A DNA stretch of 64,000 nucleotides from Aeromonas eucrenophila. Lineage in GTDB: Bacteria > Pseudomonadota > Gammaproteobacteria > Enterobacterales > Aeromonadaceae. The notes under the pieces are model-generated. The model saw only the letters and a list, made by a program, of their open reading frames with translations, was not told where the DNA came from and searched no databases. The stretch lies in assembly GCF_000819865.1 (NCBI RefSeq), contig NZ_CDDF01000005.1, forward strand, positions 612,206-676,205. The letters run 5' to 3'. Below, one piece after another: positions 1-8,730 of this stretch; positions within the stretch are counted from its first letter, which is position 1, and each line of letters begins with the position of its first letter. The position numbers and the translations under genes were made by a program.

Positions 1-1743
1 GTCTTCAAGCGCCTGCTCGGGTATGTCCGGGATCGCAAGCTGGGACTGGTTGGCGGCATCATCGGCATGCTGGGCTATGCGGCCGTGGATACCACCTTCG
101 TCTATTCCATCAAGCCGCTGATCGATCAGGGCTTGAACGGCAACGACAGCACTGTGCTGAAATGGATGCCCTTCTTCGTGCTCGGCATAGTCGCTTTGCG
201 CGGCTGCGCGGCCTTCCTCTCCAACTACTGCATGGCCTGGGTCGGCAACCATGTGGTGATGCGGCTGCAGCAACAGGTGTTCAGCCACCTGATGGCCATG
301 CCCATGAGCTTCTTCGATCGCCAGAACACCGGCAACCTGCTCTCCAAGGTGACCTATGACGCCGGTCAGGTCTCCTCTGCCGCGAGCTCGACCCTGGTCT
401 CCCTGGTGCGGGAAGGGGCCACCGTCATCGGCCTGCTCGGCCTGATGTTCTGGCACTCCTGGCAGCTGTCGGTGATCTTCCTGGTGGTGGGCCCGGTGGT
501 GGGTATTCTGATTGGCCTTATCAGCCGTCGTTTTCGCAAGATCAGCCGCCATATCCAGCAGGCGGTGGGCGATATCACCACCTCCACCGAGCAGATGCTC
601 AAGGGTCATAAAGAGGTGCTGATGTTTGGCGGCCAGCAGGTGGAAGACAAGCGCTTCTTCGCCGTCAGCAACCGCATGCGCCAGCAGACCATGAAGATGG
701 TGGCGGCGGATGCCATCGGCAGCCCCATAGTCCAGATGGTGGCTTCGGTCGCCCTGGCCGTGTTCCTCTATGTGGCGACCATCGACAGCGTCAAGGCGAC
801 CCTGACCGCAGGCACCTTCACCGTCATGGTCACCTCCATGATGATGCTGCTCAAGCCGCTGAAAAGCCTGACCGACGTGAACAACCAGTTCCAGCGCGGC
901 ATCACCGCCTGCCAGAGCCTGTTCGGTCTGCTCGACTCCACCCCGGAAGAAGACACCGGCACCCGCACCCTGGAGCGTGCCCGCGGCGAGATCGAGTTCC
1001 GCAACGTCACCTTCACCTACCCGACCAAAGAGACCCCGGCGCTGCACAACGTCAGCTTCAAGGTCGAGGCGGGCAAGTCCGTGGCCCTGGTGGGGCGCTC
1101 CGGCTCCGGCAAGAGCACCATCGCCAGCCTGCTTACCCGTTTCTACGACATAGAGCAGGGGGAGATCCTGCTGGATGGCGTCAATATCCGCGAATACAAG
1201 TTGAGCGAGCTGCGCAAGCAGTACGCCCTGGTGTCCCAGCACGTGCACCTGTTCAACGATTCCGTGGCCAACAACATCGCCTACGCGGCGGAAGATCGCT
1301 ACAGCCGGGAAGAGATCCAGCACGCGGCCAGCATCGCCCATGCGGACGAGTTCGTGCGCAAGATGCCGGCCGGCTACGACACCATCATAGGTGAGAACGG
1401 CGCGTCCCTGTCCGGTGGCCAACGCCAGCGCATCGCCATCGCCCGCGCCCTGCTGCGCGACGCTCCCGTGCTACTGCTGGATGAGGCCACCTCGGCCCTG
1501 GATACCGAGTCCGAACGCCACATCCAGGCCGCCATCGACGAGCTGTGCAAGGCGCGCACCTCTCTGGTCATCGCCCACCGCCTCTCCACCATCGAGAAGG
1601 CGGACGAGATCCTGGTCATCGACGAGGGTCACATCGTCGAGCGTGGCAACCATAGCGAACTGATGAGCCAGCAGGGCACCTATGCCCAGCTGCGCGCCAT
1701 CCAGTTCGGGGCGAGCCAACCCGCCGCGAGCCAGCAGGCCTGA
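1..1743 (+). CDS. msbA: MsbA lipid A export ABC transporter (5' end outside window)
   Basis: Inner-membrane homodimeric ABC transporter that flips lipid A-core to the periplasmic face. The reading frame is open from base 1, so the start codon lies upstream of the window. Visible are the transmembrane half, then the nucleotide-binding domain with Walker A GRSGSGKST, signature LSGGQRQ and Walker B VLLLDEATSALD followed by the switch histidine AHRLST. The stop codon overlaps the lpxK start by one base (TGATG), which indicates translational coupling, as in the msbA-lpxK operon of other gammaproteobacteria. Confidence 0.97.
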   Translation, partial: VFKRLLGYVRDRKLGLVGGIIGMLGYAAVDTTFVYSIKPLIDQGLNGNDSTVLKWMPFFVLGIVALRGCAAFLSNYCMAWVGNHVVMRLQQQVFSHLMAMPMSFFDRQNTGNLLSKVTYDAGQVSSAASSTLVSLVREGATVIGLLGLMFWHSWQLSVIFLVVGPVVGILIGLISRRFRKISRHIQQAVGDITTSTEQMLKGHKEVLMFGGQQVEDKRFFAVSNRMRQQTMKMVAADAIGSPIVQMVASVALAVFLYVATIDSVKATLTAGTFTVMVTSMMMLLKPLKSLTDVNNQFQRGITACQSLFGLLDSTPEEDTGTRTLERARGEIEFRNVTFTYPTKETPALHNVSFKVEAGKSVALVGRSGSGKSTIASLLTRFYDIEQGEILLDGVNIREYKLSELRKQYALVSQHVHLFNDSVANNIAYAAEDRYSREEIQHAASIAHADEFVRKMPAGYDTIIGENGASLSGGQRQRIAIARALLRDAPVLLLDEATSALDTESERHIQAAIDELCKARTSLVIAHRLSTIEKADEILVIDEGHIVERGNHSELMSQQGTYAQLRAIQFGASQPAASQQA

Positions 1744-2729
1744 TGCTGGAGCTGCTCTGGTATGAGAAGAGTGGCTGGCGCTGGGCGCTGGCACCCTTCG
1801 CCCTGTTGTTTGCGCTTATCAGCGGTGGGCGTCGCTATGGTTATCGTCGCGGCTGGCTCAAATCCTACCGCGCCAGCCTGCCAGTCATCGTCGTCGGCAA
1901 CATCTCGGTCGGCGGCAACGGCAAGACCCCGGTCGTGGTCTGGCTGGTGGAGCAGTTGCAGGCCCGCGGTTTCAAACCCGGGGTGGTCAGCCGCGGCTAC
2001 GGCGGCAAGGCGCCCCATTATCCCTATAGGCTCGATGAGCAGAGCACCACGGCCGAGGCGGGGGATGAACCCGTGCTCATTGCCCGGCGCTGCGGCTGCC
2101 CCGTGGTGGTAGCCCCCAAGCGCGCCGATGCGGTGCGCCTGCTGGAGCAAGGCGGGGAGGTGGACATCATCATCACCGACGACGGCCTGCAGCACTACGC
2201 CCTGGCCCGGGATCTCGAACTGGTGGTGGTGGACGGCGTGCGCCGCTTCGGCAATGGCTGCCTGTTGCCCATGGGGCCCCTGCGCGAGCCCATGACCCGC
2301 TTGAAGCGGGTCGACGCCATTATCTGCAATGGCGGCACCCCGGCCAGGGGGGAGTACCCCATGCAACTGGTGGCGGATGCGCCGCGCCGGGTGCGGGACG
2401 ACGCGTTAGCCGCCGAGCCCTTGCCGCGAGATATCGATGCGATGGCGGGGATCGGCCATCCCCCCCGTTTCTTTGCGACCCTGGAGAGCCTCGGCTATGA
2501 GCTCAAGCAGAGCGTCGGCTACGCGGACCATCAGGCGTTCGACAGCGCCGAGCTGCTGGCTCGCTTCGCCGATCGCCCCTTGCTGATGACCGAGAAGGAC
2601 GCGGTCAAGTGCCGGGACTTCGCGCCGGCGCACTGGTGGTATCTGCCGGTCAGCGCCGAGCTGCCGACCTCCTTGCTCGATACTCTGCTGGCCTCTATGG
2701 CAGTGTCTCGCGCTGGGTTTGGTAAGTAG
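1743..2729 (+). CDS. lpxK: Tetraacyldisaccharide 4'-kinase LpxK
   Basis: Phosphorylates the 4' position of the lipid A disaccharide precursor at the inner membrane. The 328-residue length is normal for the family. An N-terminal hydrophobic segment is followed by the P-loop GNISVGGNGKTP and then the DDGLQH motif typical of LpxK. The start overlaps the msbA stop by one base. It is followed by more than 300 bases without a conventional gene before ycaR, holding degenerate repeats. Confidence 0.97.
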   Translation: MLELLWYEKSGWRWALAPFALLFALISGGRRYGYRRGWLKSYRASLPVIVVGNISVGGNGKTPVVVWLVEQLQARGFKPGVVSRGYGGKAPHYPYRLDEQSTTAEAGDEPVLIARRCGCPVVVAPKRADAVRLLEQGGEVDIIITDDGLQHYALARDLELVVVDGVRRFGNGCLLPMGPLREPMTRLKRVDAIICNGGTPARGEYPMQLVADAPRRVRDDALAAEPLPRDIDAMAGIGHPPRFFATLESLGYELKQSVGYADHQAFDSAELLARFADRPLLMTEKDAVKCRDFAPAHWWYLPVSAELPTSLLDTLLASMAVSRAGFGK

Positions 2730-2836
2730 ATTGGATTATTGTGCTGATGGTGCAACATTTACCTTGTGGAATGACTGCCATATCGGCTCGTTAAGATAAA
2801 AATACCGAGTTGTCCGGCGCAAATATCAGGCCGGCA

Positions 2837-3110
2837 CCGTGAAGGGCGCCTCGTTTGGGGTTGCTGACATGCCTATTAAATTGCTCGACGTGATTGCTGT
2901 CGGGCACAGCCGAAGGAGTCTCGTTTTGGCTCCGGACTGCATATTAAACTGCTCGACATGATCGCCGTCGGGCACAGCCGAAGGAGTCTCATTATGGCTC
3001 CGGACATGCCTGTTAAATTGCTCGACATGATTGCCGTCGGGCGCCGCTGAAGGAGTCTCGTTTTGGCACTGGATATTAAACTGCTCGACATCATCGCCTG
3101 CCCGGTTTGC
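2837..3110 (+). repeat. Degenerate tandem repeat of the ycaR translation start region
   Basis: Four related units, the last being the true ycaR start, are spaced 68, 69 and 63 bases apart (the element CTCGAC occurs at 2884, 2952, 3021 and 3084). Each unit resembles the ycaR ribosome-binding site (GAAGGAGTCTC), its start codon and its first codons (KLLDIIA). The two copies ahead of the gene carry the Shine-Dalgarno core, and the third one reads MAPDMPVKLLDMIAVGRR and stops at a TGA fused to the ycaR AGGAG. The stretch 2730-2836 upstream shows nothing recognisable. Confidence 0.85.
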
Positions 3111-3263
3111 AAGGGGAAGCTGCACTATCAACCGCAATCTGACAAGGCGCCCCAGGAGCTGATCTGCCGCTTCGATCGGTTGGCCTATCCGCTGGAGGAG
3201 GGGATCCCGGTGCTGCTGGAAAACCGCGCCCGTCCGCTGGCGCTGGAAGAGTTGAAGCCATGA
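3063..3263 (+). CDS. ycaR: YcaR, Trm112-family small protein
   Basis: A 66-residue protein of the Trm112/YcaR family, often placed between lpxK and kdsB. The first residues ([20 protein letters not shown]) contain the CPVC zinc-knuckle-like pair. In eukaryotes the family activates methyltransferases; its bacterial role is not well established. The start is a TTG preceded by GAAGGAGTCTC. The rare start is notable because the repeated upstream copies also carry TTG or ATG at this place. The end overlaps the kdsB start by four bases (ATGA). Confidence 0.93.
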   Translation: MALDIKLLDIIACPVCKGKLHYQPQSDKAPQELICRFDRLAYPLEEGIPVLLENRARPLALEELKP

Positions 3264-4021
3264 GTTTCGTCGTCGTCATTCCGGCCCGTTACGCCTCCAC
3301 CCGGTTGCCGGGCAAGCCGCTGGCGGACATTCATGGCAAGCCCATGGTGCAACACGTGGTGGAGAAAGCCCTGCAGTCCGGCGCCGATCGGGTGATAGTC
3401 GCCACCGATGACGAGCGGGTGCGCGCCGCCCTGGCCCCCCTGACGGAGCAGACCGGCGCCGAGGTGTGCATGACCTCCCCGGATCACCAGTCCGGCACCG
3501 AGCGTCTGGCGGAGGTGTGCCGTCATTACGGCTTCGCCGCGGACACCATCATCGTCAACGTGCAGGGGGATGAGCCCCTCATCCCGCCGGTCATCATCCG
3601 TCAGGTGGCCGACAACCTGGCCGCCGCCACGGCGCCTATGGCGACTCTGTCCGTGCCCATTCTGGACGCCGAAGAGGCGTTCAACCCCAATGCGGTCAAG
3701 GTGGTGACCGACAAGGATGGCTACGCGCTCTATTTCAGTCGCGCCAGCATTCCCTGGGACAGGGACAGGTTCGCCCAGAGTCAGGCGCAGATAGGCCCGT
3801 ACTACCAGCGCCACATCGGCATCTATGCCTACCGCGCCGGCTTTATCCAGCGTTACGTGGACTGGGCGCCGAGCCAGCTAGAGCAAATCGAGGCGCTGGA
3901 GCAGCTGCGGGTGCTCTGGTACGGGGAGAAGATCCATGTCGCCCAGGCGCTGGAAGCGCCACCGGTGGGGGTGGATACCCAGCGCGATCTGGACAAGGTG
4001 CGCGCCCTGTTGGCCAACTGA
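3260..4021 (+). CDS. kdsB: CMP-Kdo synthetase KdsB
   Basis: 3-deoxy-manno-octulosonate cytidylyltransferase, activating Kdo with CTP in the cytoplasm for transfer to lipid A. At 253 residues it has the expected length. It begins with the nucleotide-binding signature [16 protein letters not shown] and contains [11 protein letters not shown] and the ATDDERV motif. It is the last gene of the msbA-lpxK-ycaR-kdsB cluster and is followed by a clear terminator. Confidence 0.97.
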   Translation: MSFVVVIPARYASTRLPGKPLADIHGKPMVQHVVEKALQSGADRVIVATDDERVRAALAPLTEQTGAEVCMTSPDHQSGTERLAEVCRHYGFAADTIIVNVQGDEPLIPPVIIRQVADNLAAATAPMATLSVPILDAEEAFNPNAVKVVTDKDGYALYFSRASIPWDRDRFAQSQAQIGPYYQRHIGIYAYRAGFIQRYVDWAPSQLEQIEALEQLRVLWYGEKIHVAQALEAPPVGVDTQRDLDKVRALLAN

Positions 4022-4046
4022 GTCAAAAATCAGTAAGTTGAATCGA

Positions 4047-4071
4047 AACGGCGCCTCAGGGCGCCGTTTTT
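4047..4071 (+). terminator. Intrinsic terminator after kdsB
   Basis: The hairpin AACGGCGCC / GGCGCCGTT with a short loop is followed by a T run, about 25 bases past the kdsB stop. Confidence 0.9.
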
Positions 4072-4231
4072 GGGTTGAAAATTTATATAGTTATTTGATT
4101 TAAAACGGTATTGGTGCACCGCCTCAAACTTTTCCAGGCCATGGTTTGCCAAATCACCGAGTTTGGTTATGATGCAAGACGCCGTGTTAACCCTAACTGG
4201 CATATAACGAGATAAAAAACGGGGTGTATGG

Positions 4232-4876
4232 GTGATTAATGTATTCCTGGTCGATGATCATGAGTTGGTGCGTACAGGGATAAGACGCATTTTGGAGGAT
4301 GTCCGCGGGATCAAGGTGGTGGGCGAGGCACAGAGCGGCGAGACGGCCGTGACCTTCTGCCGGCAACATCACCCCGATGTGATCCTGATGGACATGAACA
4401 TGCCGGGTATCGGCGGCCTGGAAGCGACCCGCAAGATCCTGCGGATCCGGCCCGATGTACGCATCATAGTGCTGACCATTCATTCAGAAAACCCGTTCCC
4501 GACCAAGGTGATGCAGGCAGGTGCCGCCGGTTATCTGACCAAGGGCGCGGCCCCGGACGAGATGATCCACGCCATCCGGCTGGTGCACTCGGGCCAGCGT
4601 TACATCTCCCCGGAGATCGCCCAGCAGATGGCCCTGAGCCAGTTTGCCTCGGCGGACGAGAACCCCTTCAAGTCCCTCTCCGAGCGCGAGCTGCAGATCA
4701 TGATGATGATCACCAAGGGGCAGAAGGTGACCGACATCTCCGAGCAGCTCAACCTGAGCCCGAAGACGGTCAACAGCTACCGCTACCGGCTGTTCAGCAA
4801 GCTCAACATCAATGGCGACGTGGAGCTGACCCATCTGGCCATTCGCTACGGCATGCTGGATGCCGACACCCTGTAA
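4232..4876 (+). CDS. uvrY: Response regulator UvrY
   Basis: LuxR/FixJ-type response regulator, known as the partner of sensor BarA that activates CsrB-type small RNAs. The receiver domain begins MINVFLVDDHELVRTG, has the phospho-acceptor in DVILMDMNMPG and the conserved lysine in LTKGAAP. The C-terminal LuxR helix-turn-helix is LSERELQIMMMITKGQKVTDISEQL onward, split here only for description. The length of 214 matches E. coli UvrY. The start is GTG at 4232; the ATG four bases earlier is out of frame. It lies upstream of uvrC as in E. coli. Confidence 0.95.
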   Translation: MINVFLVDDHELVRTGIRRILEDVRGIKVVGEAQSGETAVTFCRQHHPDVILMDMNMPGIGGLEATRKILRIRPDVRIIVLTIHSENPFPTKVMQAGAAGYLTKGAAPDEMIHAIRLVHSGQRYISPEIAQQMALSQFASADENPFKSLSERELQIMMMITKGQKVTDISEQLNLSPKTVNSYRYRLFSKLNINGDVELTHLAIRYGMLDADTL

Positions 4877-4907
4877 CCGGGTGTGATGCACGCTTATGGA
4901 TAAATAG

Positions 4908-4930
4908 AGGCGGCCCGAGCCGCCTTTTTA
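4908..4930 (+). terminator. Intrinsic terminator between uvrY and uvrC
   Basis: AGGCGGC / GCCGCCT hairpin with a CCGA loop, then a T run. It suggests that uvrC is at least partly transcribed separately from uvrY here. Confidence 0.85.
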
Positions 4931-5044
4931 CTTTGTGCTCCCTGTGCCTCGCGGTTTCTGCTTGCAGAGTCCCTTTGCGTTCAAACGAGGGGGCGCAGTA
5001 TGATCTCCCCCGTACACCTTCGTTTGTCCTGAGCCGAGTCGCCG

Positions 5045-5143
5045 ATGCCCCTTCCCGAACCCCTTTTCGATAGCCAGGCCCTGCCGAGTGCCCTGACCCA
5101 CCACCTCCATCTCTGTTGTGGGGATCATCATGACGGCCTCTGA
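5045..5143 (+). repeat. Degenerate second copy of the uvrC 5' end (32-codon open frame)
   Basis: An ATG at 5045 opens a 32-codon frame whose residues 5-18 ([14 protein letters not shown]) parallel the true UvrC start [14 protein letters not shown]. The two copies are 85 bases apart (GAACC at 5057 and 5142). The frame ends at TGA 5141-5143, inside the first codons of uvrC. This could be a relic duplication or a leader peptide; nothing in the sequence decides between them. Confidence 0.75.
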
Positions 5144-6980
5144 ACCTCTCTTCGACAGCAAGGCATTTCTGAGTGCGGTCACGAACCAGAGCGGTGTCTA
5201 CCGCATGTATGACGAGGGTGGCACCGTCATCTATGTGGGCAAGGCCAAGGATCTCAAGAAGCGGCTCGCCTCCTACTTTCGCACCAATGTGGACAGCATC
5301 AAGACCCGCACCCTGGTGCGCCAGATAGCCGACATCCAGGTGACGGTGACCCACACCGAGACCGAGGCGCTGATCCTCGAGCACAACCTCATCAAGCAGT
5401 ACCAGCCGCGCTACAACGTGCTGTTGCGGGACGACAAGTCCTATCCCTGGATCATCATCACCGGCCATCGCCATCCTCGTATCGGCGTCCACCGCGGCGC
5501 CCGAAAAATCAAAGGGGATTATTTCGGCCCTTACCCCTCAGGTGGTGCGGTGCGCGAGAGTCTGCACCTGATGCAGAAGATCTTCCCGGTGCGCCAGTGT
5601 GAGGACGCCGTTTATGCCAACCGCAGTCGCCCCTGCCTGCTCTATCAGCTCAAGCGCTGCGCCGGCCCCTGTGTGGCTGGCCTGGTGAGCGAGGCGGAAT
5701 ACGCCCAGCAGGTGGAACTCGCCAAGCTGTTCCTGGCGGGCAAGAACCAGCAGGTGATCAGCGAACTGGTGGGCAAGATGGAGTCCGCCAGCGGCGATCT
5801 GCGCTTCGAGGAGGCGGCCCGCTATCGGGATCAGATCCAGGCGCTGCGGCGGGTCACCGAGCAGCAGTCGGTGAGCGGCAACGTGCTGGACGAGCTGGAT
5901 GTGATCGGGGTAGCGTTCGAGCAGGGGACGGCGTGCATCCACGTGCTCTTCATCCGTCAGGGCAAGGTGCTGGGTTCGCGCAGCTACTTCCCCAAGGTGC
6001 CGGCGGATACGCCGCAGGATGAGGTGGTGCAATCCTTCCTGCTGCAGTTCTACCTGTCGGGGCAGGGGGGGCGGCAGATCCCGAGCGAGGTGCTGCTGGA
6101 CGTGGCGCTGGAGGACGAGGATGTCATCGCGCAGACCCTGAGCGAGACCGCGGGTTACAAGGTGCGGGTGCAGAGTCGCACGCGCAGTGAACGGGCCCGC
6201 TTCATCAAGCTTGCCTCCATCAATGCACAGACGGCGCTGCGCTCGCGTCTCGCCCACAAGAGCACCACCCTGGCCCGCTTCAACCAGCTCGAAGAGCTGC
6301 TGGAGCTGGAAACTCCCATCGCCCGCATGGAGTGTTTCGATATCTCCCACACCATGGGGGAGCGCACCGTCGCCTCCTGCGTGGTGTTCAACCGGGAGGG
6401 GCCGCTCAGCTCCGAATATCGCCGCTTCAACATCGACGGCATCACCGGCGGGGATGACTACGCTGCCATGGAGCAGGCGCTGGAGCGTCGCTTTGGTAAG
6501 CTGCAGGAGCCGGACAAGGTGCCGGACGTGCTGTTTATCGACGGCGGCCTTGGCCAGTTGCGCCGCGCAGAAGAGATCCTGGCTCGCCAGCTGGAGTTTC
6601 TCGGCGGCAAATACCCGCTCTTGGTGGGCATCGCCAAGGGGGTGACCCGCAAGGCGGGGCTGGAGACCCTGATCCTGGGGGACAGCCACGAGGAGCTGCA
6701 CTTGCCGGCAGATATGCCCGCTTTGCACCTGATCCAGCACATTCGCGACGAATCCCACCGTTTTGCCATCACGGGCCACCGGGCGCGGCGCGCCAAGGCC
6801 CGTACCACCAGTACCCTGGAAGATATCCCGGGGGTGGGGCCAAAGCGCCGTCAGGCCCTGCTCAAATACCTGGGTGGCTTGCAGGAGGTGAAGAAGGCCG
6901 GGGTGGACGAGCTCGCCAAGGTGCCTGGCATCAGCCAGGAGCTGGCTCAGTCCATTCACGACGCCCTGCACTCGCTCTGA
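5130..6980 (+). CDS. uvrC: Excinuclease ABC subunit C
   Basis: Makes the 3' and 5' incisions in nucleotide excision repair with UvrA and UvrB. Domains in order: GIY-YIG nuclease (GVYRMY...VIYVGKAK), Cys-rich segment ([15 protein letters not shown]), UVR motif ([15 protein letters not shown]), RNase H-like nuclease domain ([24 protein letters not shown]) and C-terminal helix-hairpin-helix ([18 protein letters not shown]). The ATG at 5130 was chosen over the in-frame GTG at 5118 because GTGGGGA lies at the right distance ahead of it. That gives 616 residues. Confidence 0.97.
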   Translation: MTASEPLFDSKAFLSAVTNQSGVYRMYDEGGTVIYVGKAKDLKKRLASYFRTNVDSIKTRTLVRQIADIQVTVTHTETEALILEHNLIKQYQPRYNVLLRDDKSYPWIIITGHRHPRIGVHRGARKIKGDYFGPYPSGGAVRESLHLMQKIFPVRQCEDAVYANRSRPCLLYQLKRCAGPCVAGLVSEAEYAQQVELAKLFLAGKNQQVISELVGKMESASGDLRFEEAARYRDQIQALRRVTEQQSVSGNVLDELDVIGVAFEQGTACIHVLFIRQGKVLGSRSYFPKVPADTPQDEVVQSFLLQFYLSGQGGRQIPSEVLLDVALEDEDVIAQTLSETAGYKVRVQSRTRSERARFIKLASINAQTALRSRLAHKSTTLARFNQLEELLELETPIARMECFDISHTMGERTVASCVVFNREGPLSSEYRRFNIDGITGGDDYAAMEQALERRFGKLQEPDKVPDVLFIDGGLGQLRRAEEILARQLEFLGGKYPLLVGIAKGVTRKAGLETLILGDSHEELHLPADMPALHLIQHIRDESHRFAITGHRARRAKARTTSTLEDIPGVGPKRRQALLKYLGGLQEVKKAGVDELAKVPGISQELAQSIHDALHSL

Positions 6981-7160
6981 GCCAGGGTTCAGGGCTTGCA
7001 GTGCTCGGCAGCAGCCAGGAGTTGGTGCAATCCATACCATTCACGACGCCCTGCATTCGCTCTGAGCCGGTGTTCAGGGCTCGCAGTGTTCGGCATCAGC
7101 CAGGAGTTGGTTCAATCCATACCATCCACTATGTCCTGCACTCACTATAAGCGGGGAAAC
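6927..7160 (+). repeat. Degenerate tandem copies of the uvrC 3' end
   Basis: The last part of uvrC (from GGCATCAGCCAGGAG at 6927 through the stop) is repeated twice downstream, with starts near 7007 and 7092, giving spacings of 80 and 85 bases. The copies keep the pattern for SQELVQSI, the CCATTCACGACGCCCTGCA block and CTCGCTCTGAGCC, and decay with distance. The remainder up to pgsA (7161-7331) holds nothing clear. Confidence 0.85.
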
Positions 7161-7331
7161 TCACCGTACCGACGTACAAGGGCCGTGACGCAGGGGGCCC
7201 GCCAATGCCATAATGACCGGCATCCTGAGGTTGTTGATGGATTCATAGACCAAGGCGGGCACCTGTCCGGTTGCATCGGTGATCGGCTTGGGGCTACCAT
7301 GTAGCGGCATACAAGAAGTGGCTGAAAAATA

Positions 7332-7886
7332 ATGACAAATATTCCTAACCTGCTGACGTTCTTTCGGATTTTGCTCATCCCCGTCTTCGTCATCCTGTTC
7401 TACCTTCCCTATCAGTGGGCCTATGTGGCGGCCGCCATCGTCTTCATCCTGGCGGCGGCGACCGACTGGTTCGATGGCTATCTCGCCCGCAAGCTGAATC
7501 AGTCCACCGCCTTCGGTGCCTTCCTCGATCCGGTCGCCGACAAGATCATGGTGGCTGCGGCCCTGGTGGTCATCGTCGAGCACTACAACACCGTCTGGGT
7601 CACCATTCCCGCCATGACCATGATTGGCCGCGAGATCATCATCTCCGCCCTGCGTGAGTGGATGGCCGAGCTTGGCAAACGCTCCTCGGTGGCGGTCAGC
7701 TGGATTGGCAAGTGGAAGACCATGATCCAGATGGTGTCGCTCACCGGCCTCATCTGGCAATACGACATCTGGATGGTGTGGCTCGCCTATGTGTTGCTCT
7801 ACGTGGCGACCGTGCTCACCTTCTGGTCCATGTTCCAGTACATGAAGGCCGCCTGGGGCGATCTGAGCTATCACTCCCGCTTCTAG
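7332..7886 (+). CDS. pgsA: Phosphatidylglycerophosphate synthase PgsA
   Basis: Integral membrane CDP-alcohol phosphatidyltransferase making phosphatidylglycerophosphate from CDP-diacylglycerol and glycerol-3-phosphate. The catalytic signature D-G-x2-A-R-x8-G-x3-D-x3-D is present as DGYLAR...[10 protein letters not shown] near residues 54-76. The 184-residue length and multiple hydrophobic segments are as expected. It follows uvrC as in E. coli, but the extra uvrC-end repeats widen the gap. Confidence 0.96.
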   Translation: MTNIPNLLTFFRILLIPVFVILFYLPYQWAYVAAAIVFILAAATDWFDGYLARKLNQSTAFGAFLDPVADKIMVAAALVVIVEHYNTVWVTIPAMTMIGREIIISALREWMAELGKRSSVAVSWIGKWKTMIQMVSLTGLIWQYDIWMVWLAYVLLYVATVLTFWSMFQYMKAAWGDLSYHSRF

Positions 7887-8066
7887 CTTGCCTGAGTGAA
7901 ACCACTGCTTCCCTGCCGTTGGGGCCGGGAAGCAGTCATAAAGGCTAAAAGTAGGGAAGACGGGTAAAAAATACCCGAACGATCAGCGTATTAAATGTTT
8001 TTGGTTGACTGAGCGAGGAACATCGTTAGAATGCGTCCTCGTAGTCAGGCAATCAGCCAGACCGAT

Positions 8067-8142
<76 letters not shown>

Positions 8143-8177
8143 AATTCAGACAATCGAGAGCCAACTCTCTTTTGCAT

Positions 8178-8251
8178 GGCGCGTTAGCAAAGCGGTTATG
8201 CAGCGGATTGCAAATCCGTTTAGTCCGGTTCGACTCCGGAACGTGCCTCCA
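8178..8251 (+). tRNA. cysT: tRNA-Cys (anticodon GCA)
   Basis: A 74-base cloverleaf with acceptor GGCGCGT/ACGTGCC, anticodon loop ATTGCAAAT, T-arm TCCGGTTCGACTCCGGA and encoded CCA. Confidence 0.97.
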
Positions 8252-8292
8252 TATTGACAAGCCCGCCGCGCGGACTTGATACCGATTGCGGT

Positions 8293-8379
8293 GCCCGAGT
8301 GGTGAAATCGGTAGACACAAGGGATTTAAAATCCCTCGACGTTCGCGTCGTGCCGGTTCGATTCCGGCCTCGGGCACCA
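8293..8379 (+). tRNA. leuZ: tRNA-Leu (anticodon TAA), integration target
   Basis: An 87-base class II tRNA with acceptor GCCCGAG/CTCGGGC, anticodon stem-loop GGGATTTAAAATCCC, a long variable arm CGACG-TTCG-CGTCG and encoded CCA. Its 3' portion recurs at 30749 and 59183. Both downstream copies carry a different variable arm (CGCTT-TTCG-AGGCG), so the present functional gene carries an arm brought in by the integrated element or exchanged during recombination. Confidence 0.97.
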
Positions 8380-8382
8380 TTA
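8324..8382 (+). repeat. Left attachment site (tRNA-Leu 3' end)
   Basis: From ATTTAAAATCCCTCG in the anticodon arm through CCATTA, matching 30749-30807 and 59183-59240 except for the variable arm. It marks the left end of the first element. Confidence 0.88.
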
Positions 8383-8417
8383 AGATTAAAGAAAAAAGCC
8401 TTTCAGATTAAACAGAT

Positions 8418-8442
8418 ACGACGCTTTATTGCGTCGTTTTTG
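8418..8442 (+). terminator. Terminator after the tRNA cluster
   Basis: ACGACGC / GCGTCGT hairpin followed by TTTTTG. It differs from the terminators behind the other two att copies, so it came with element 1. The stretch from here to the integrase (8443-8730) shows only the GGAGG ahead of that gene. Confidence 0.85.
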
Positions 8443-8730
8443 TTTTTAACTCTCTCCAAGATTTCTCTCCAACTTTTCCTTTCTTGTCCATTTCTTGTCT
8501 AAGCGACTTACTACTTCCTGCGACTTGTTGCGAACAACCTGCACTTCGTCCCAACATAGCCAAGGACACGTGGTTGGCCTGCGCTCCGGGCCTTTCCGGG
8601 GTCTGTCTCTGGTGCTGAGACAAGTGCCGCTCACCGTTACCCCTTCCTCTTCACTCCCTCCTAAACCCGCATTGAACCCCCTTTGAAACAGATATTAATC
8701 CCATGATCCAACCCATCATCGGAGGTATCT

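Noticed and set aside
2826..3137. Repetitive minus-strand protein frame over the ycaR repeats
   Set aside because: The repeat is explained by copies of the plus-strand ycaR start; the minus frame has no ribosome-binding site.
5538..7040. 500-codon open frame on the minus strand
   Set aside because: Lies wholly over uvrC and its repeats; amino-acid make-up is that of an antisense GC-rich frame.
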